Shown here: piece after piece, positions 59,883 to 64,000 of the stretch
Layout of the letters: every line of letters begins with the position of its first letter
Position numbering within the stretch: position 1 is the first letter of the stretch
DNA from: Rhodeus uyekii
Lineage: Eukaryota > Chordata > Actinopteri > Cypriniformes > Acheilognathidae
NCBI GenBank assembly: GCA_037043235.1
Contig: JAWRVZ010000030.1
Span: forward strand, 1,165,001 to 1,229,000
Direction of reading: 5' to 3'
DNA: 64,000 bases
Made by a program: the position numbers and the translations under genes
The notes under the pieces: generated by a model
Told to the model about the DNA's origin: nothing
What the model saw: the letters and a program-made list of their open reading frames with translations, nothing else
Database searches by the model: none

Positions 59883-60320
59883 CAGTAATACCTTGAGATA
59901 CGAGCAGGATCAGGACCGAATCCATTCCAAGGCCGAGCTCATAACTCGAGTTGCTCGTATCTCAAATCATTTTTTCCCATAAGAAAAAAAAGAAAAAACA
60001 TTAATACGTTCTGGCCCTCTAAAAACTCCCTTATTAGTGCTAACAACAATGGAAAAAACATGTTTTTAATTGCTATAAAGACCTTCACACAAAAAACAAA
60101 TGATAAGGATTCCTGTGAAATGTGGTTTTAATTATTAATTATTGAGTTCTTACCTTCGAGACAGACGATACAGTAACAGATAATGGTGGCATGTGCGGAG
60201 GAGGAGGAGGAGGAGGGAGGGATAGCATAGATTACGCAAACACAATACGGAAGTGTAGTGTTTCTTCCCGTGTTGTGTGTTGGATCGCCTAAGAGCCTCA
60301 TATTTATTATTATTGATTAC
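59883..60320. mobile_element. Tigger/pogo-like element, right end not found
   Basis: Left end CAGTAATACCTTGAGATACG. The interior has GAGTTGCTCGTATCTCAAAT and, inverted relative to 52356-52849, GAGTTCTTACCTTCGAGACA. A short GGA array lies near 60200. The right terminus is missing or diverged. Confidence 0.65.
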
Positions 60321-61010
60321 ACATAACTCAAATAGTTGGTTGCAGTGAGGATATGTGAGAGTGTTTTAATGTAAATGAAATGTCAGACCATTTAGCATCA
60401 GGTACTTATAGGTATTATTATTATTAGTTTTATTGAACAATATATATATTAAGTGTAAACTACGGGATGAGTTTTTCTTTACGTGCAGTATTTGTGTGTG
60501 TGTTCTCTTCACCTCCTTCCTGTTGTGTCTGTAGGGAGCTCTGTGGCTTTGGCCCAAGTGCAGATGCTGTTTACAGCTGAAAGAAACACAGATTCTCAGT
60601 TCACGCATTCCCTAATACTGTTTAATCATTTGATAAGTGTAGACAGTTTGTGGAATAGTAGGTTGCTGTGCTTGTTTGCTTATTAAACAAAAGCAGATTA
60701 CTGTGGGTATTTCATACAAACACTGTTTTCCCAGTCTTTCGTCTCTGCTTATTTTGTGGATGACAAAAGTTTTTGCATTTGCTTATCAAATGAGTAGTCC
60801 AAAGTAAAGTGAGTCAGGCATGCTGGCAGTCTCTCGCGTGCTTTGCGTTTTATGGCTGATGTCTATTACTGTTTCACGGAGATAACATTGTGCAAATAGT
60901 GTGTTTCAAAAACAATACGTTTAATCACATTCTCTCAGCAAATGAGCAATATTATGTAAAATAATCTGCATAAAGTTATTGTAAACAGTGGTTCAACATC
61001 AAAAATATAC

Positions 61011-61441
61011 ACTACCGTTGAAAAGTTTAGGGCTGGTTTTGTCTTTTATTTGTTTAATCAAAAATACAGTAAAAACTAATATTGTGAAATATTATTACAA
61101 TTTAAAATAACTGTTTTCTATTGGAAAATTACATGCCTTTCTGTGATGCAAAGCTGCATTTTCAGCATCATTACTCCAGTCTTCGGTATCACATGATCAT
61201 TCACAAATATAAGAATAATATTTAAAATGATTTCTTATTATAGCATAATATTGAAAATAGTTATGTGCTATTTAATGTTTTTTATGAACGCTGTAATATA
61301 TTTGTTTCTGTATTCTTCAATGAAGAACAACATTTATCATTATTTTTGTAAACTATGTAAAGGTTTTTACTGTCATTTTTGTTTAATTTCACTGAGAATA
61401 AATATTACTGATCCCAGACTTTTAACAGTCTGCACCTTCTA
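61011..61441. repeat. Interspersed cyprinid-type repeat
   Basis: ACTACCGTTGAAAAGTTTAG to TGATCCCAGACTTTTAACAG, with TTTTCAGCATCATTACTCCA inside. Mutually inverted ends (AAAAGTTTAG / CAGACTTTTAAC). Non-coding. Confidence 0.7.
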
Positions 61442-62670
61442 GACTACAATTTTTCTAGATAACTCATTTTGTACTCCATGCAAGGAAGAAAGTAATACAG
61501 GTTGGAAACAACTTGAGAATGAGTAAAATGTTGATTTATTAAACTTTCATTACATTTCAATATTATTATGTCATTGTTAACTTTTTTCCTTACTCTTTCA
61601 GAGGATGTTTGTGTGGTTTTATAACTCGAAAATGTTGCAGCGAGCCATAAAGCACACACACAGAACTAAACAAGATTCTAGAGAATCTTTATATATGAGC
61701 AGTTCAATGCAAAGCATTTACTGGACTATTTCACCATAAAGACAAGCCTGTTCCTCTGGGAGGACATTTGCATTTGGTGTAGCCTTTAGCTGTTGTGGTT
61801 TGGTTAAAAAAGTTATGTGATCTTTAATGATGTTCCTCTTTTTACAAGGCCTAATAGTTTTAGTTTTAGTTTCTTGGTCCGGTAATAAAGAATTTCACAT
61901 TGATATTTATCCATTTAGCAGGAACTTGATCCAATGAGTGCGTATCAATTTGTGTATTTACAAGTTGTCATGCACTGCAGTAGTCATTGTAATAGGAAAT
62001 GTCAGCATATCATTTCTGTATGGTTCTCATCTCATCCATCACAGTCCTTAATAAAGATCCAAGCAGGGGAATGAATGGCAGTCCGTATTCATCCTCTTAT
62101 TCTCACAACACTCTGAACAAATAACAGCTGCGGAAAGAACCGTCAGCTTGTTTTCTTCTCCTGAAGCACTAAGAGTGGAGATGTCAGTGATTAATGCTGT
62201 ACCTCGCGTTTACCATTACCTGCCTTCACCCAAGGCAATGAATTATGAAACCTGTTTATTGCATTGATTGATGAGATGAAAACCTCATTTCGGACATAAA
62301 TCACCGTTACTTGCAGAGCATCACTGAACCTTTTACGACTACTGCTGTCCAAGTGATGCATGCGTCTAAAGGAAGTGAAACAATGAGCCTGTGCCTCGCC
62401 AAGTGCTTTCAACCAGAGGATCACACTCCTCATGTAAATGGTTGCCAGGTTATTGTTGCCCTTAGATATGGAGGCAGGGAGGGAGGGAGGGAGCGAGAGA
62501 GGCTGAAAGAAGTATTGAAAACTCTGCTGTCAATCAAGCGCTACGCCTCCTTTGGTGCGTCATGCTGTTAGATGGCCGATTATTTAATGTGCATTTTAAC
62601 ACTTGTGCATTTGCATGACAGACCCGTGACTTGCAAATAAGCCTGAATCTCTCTTGCTGCTTTCAAACAG

Positions 62671-62714
62671 GTGGTTGGCTTCTGTGCACGCGAGCAGAGG
62701 ACCACAGCAACGAG
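62671..62714 (+). CDS. Candidate downstream exon of the IRAG-family gene (low confidence)
   Basis: A pyrimidine-rich tract and CTTTCAAACAG acceptor precede a short segment ending ACGAG then GTAAAA. Joined to exon 59254-59329 in phase it would read WLASVHASRGPQQR. There is no clear family match, so this rests only on splice signals and phase. Confidence 0.2.
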
Positions 62715-64000
62715 GTAAAAAGAAAAAAGATCTTTATATTGACTATATTGTGTTTTTGCTTTTCATCATGTCTTCAATTTTGATGGTTAAATCTTGAAAT
62801 ATCTCGGAGGATCTCCATATCAGATTACTTGTATTTTGTGTCATTAGTTGTGTTTGCTATGGCAAATGCTATGGTTGCAAACTTTGCTGTGTAACCCATT
62901 CCACACATTTGTTGTATGGATAAATTATATCAAATGCTAGCTAAAATCATGATGATAATATGTTATTTTTTTATTCTTTTGCTATTATCAATATTTTTGA
63001 GATGTGGAACAGTGTCCGAGCCATGTCTAGGGACCAGAATGTAACACAGGTCAATTAGCAACCATACAGAAATCCCTAGCAACCCCAAATCATTGCACTT
63101 TTCATCACCAATGAATAATTGTTTTTTACTCGAATTATATGTTGTTTGAGATTATGGCGAATTTTGGGTATGATTAGGATTGGCAAACTAACTCCGCCCA
63201 CTGATGTCTGGACCAGACAAAATTACGGGAAACACTTAATTGTGATCAGTAGCAATAGTGTAGGAGTAAGGCGCATTGCAGAAGGTTTTTATGCAAACTT
63301 GCTTTACTTCCTTTTCCCATCACGTCACATCAGAAAGGCATTTGTTTTCAATAAAAATGAAGAAAATATTCTATAAGTGGAATATATAAGTGTTTAATGT
63401 GTGGTTAATAATAAAGTTAGTTAGGTTTAGGGACTTTATTGTCCTTACAAGGTGGCCATTTCATAATTTTTATAAATATAATAATTTACGCTCTGTGTTA
63501 TTGTTGCATGCCATTTAAAGTACAACACTGAGGTGTAAATGCTATATGCCAAAATTAATAAGTATAAATAAGCGTCTAAATAAAAATTTCTACAAGATAA
63601 GCTAGTTAAAAAGTAGCTGTTTTAGTTTGTTTTAAAGGCACAATATGTACATTTTTGAATGAAAATATCCAAAAACCACTAAAACAATGTTATATATATT
63701 CGCTGACTTGTGTACATTTATTAACCTGATTGTCTCCAAAAATTTAACAGTGTAACGCTCCGTGTCATTGCGTCACCGGTCAATGACATCATAACCACGT
63801 TATTTATTAACAGAAAACCAGTCATTGTTTATATAAGCCCCAAACTTTTAGTCTTATTGCTTAAATCTCTTTTTCTTTTGATTTACCGCGAGTAACATGT
63901 TAGTACCATGACTCCGAGACAATGCTATTTTTGACAAGTGGCTAACATTAGCTAAGTGGCTAACGTTTTCTCCACCATACAATATATTTTAAAATAATAA

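Larger units (their letters stand above)
59330..64000. other. 3' region of the IRAG-family gene, mostly non-coding
   Basis: Read-through from exon 59254-59329 stops at 59437-59439. The region holds a Tigger-like element (59883), an interspersed repeat (61011-61441), a GGGA array near 62475, and one low-confidence exon candidate at 62680-62714. I found no convincing membrane-anchor exon or polyadenylation site for the IRAG-family gene. No new gene was recognised. Confidence 0.45.

Noticed and set aside
60483..60686. ORF preceded by a possible splice acceptor (TGTCTGTAG), considered as a terminal IRAG exon
   Set aside because: No membrane anchor or family similarity, and no supporting donor; AT-rich chance frame more likely.
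62311..62571. 86-residue plus-strand ORF
   Set aside because: Runs through a GGGA purine array and has no domain or splice context.

Overview
The window is vertebrate nuclear DNA, almost certainly from a cyprinid-type teleost. The evidence is multi-exon genes with GT-AG introns, fish-type Tc1, Tigger, hAT and DIRS transposons, tRNA-headed SINEs, and many AT-rich microsatellites. No prokaryotic gene organisation, CRISPR array, rRNA gene or stand-alone tRNA gene was seen. Exon joins were made by hand from splice signals, codon phase and recalled family similarity; no alignment or database search was run.

Three genes explain the conserved sequence. (1) eif4g2 (DAP5/NAT1), minus strand, running off the left edge. 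It has a GTG start codon at 9108-9110, and 12 coding exons in the window give the first 454 residues, including the MIF4G domain. A probable 5'UTR exon and a CRE palindrome lie near 10.05-10.22 kb. (2) ctr9, minus strand, complete: 23 coding exons between 31430 and 14678 join in frame into 1155 residues of the Paf1-complex scaffold, with an AATAAA at 14406-14411. (3) An IRAG/LRMP/KASH5-like coiled-coil gene, plus strand, from 33369: 18 exons give about 734 residues before its 3' end is lost. ctr9 and this gene are head to head, as I recall CTR9 and IRAG1 (MRVI1) being in human.

Regions: 0-10 kb, eif4g2 with Tigger-like, hAT-like and SINE insertions. 10-14.4 kb, gene-free, ending in two abutting broken Tc1-type transposons. 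14.4-31.4 kb, ctr9, with a Tc1-type element, a Tigger-like and a second pogo-like element, SINEs, MITEs and a minisatellite in its introns. 31.4-33.4 kb, shared upstream region with a GATA/GATG array and a poly-G run. 33.4-59.4 kb, the IRAG-family gene. One of its introns holds a TIR element and a roughly 2.65-kb unit present in three tandem copies. Other introns hold a young LTR element with a 5-bp target duplication, two solo LTRs and a decayed DIRS-type element. 59.4-64 kb, mostly non-coding, with one low-confidence exon candidate.

eif4g2 acts in translation initiation and ctr9 in transcription elongation. The third gene probably encodes an ER or nuclear-envelope coiled-coil protein. They are neighbours, not a pathway. 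No wholly new system was found; the most unusual items are the 2.65-kb triplication, the young LTR element with its repeat-rich gag-like ORF, and the KASH5-like EF-hand module at an apparent irag1 locus.
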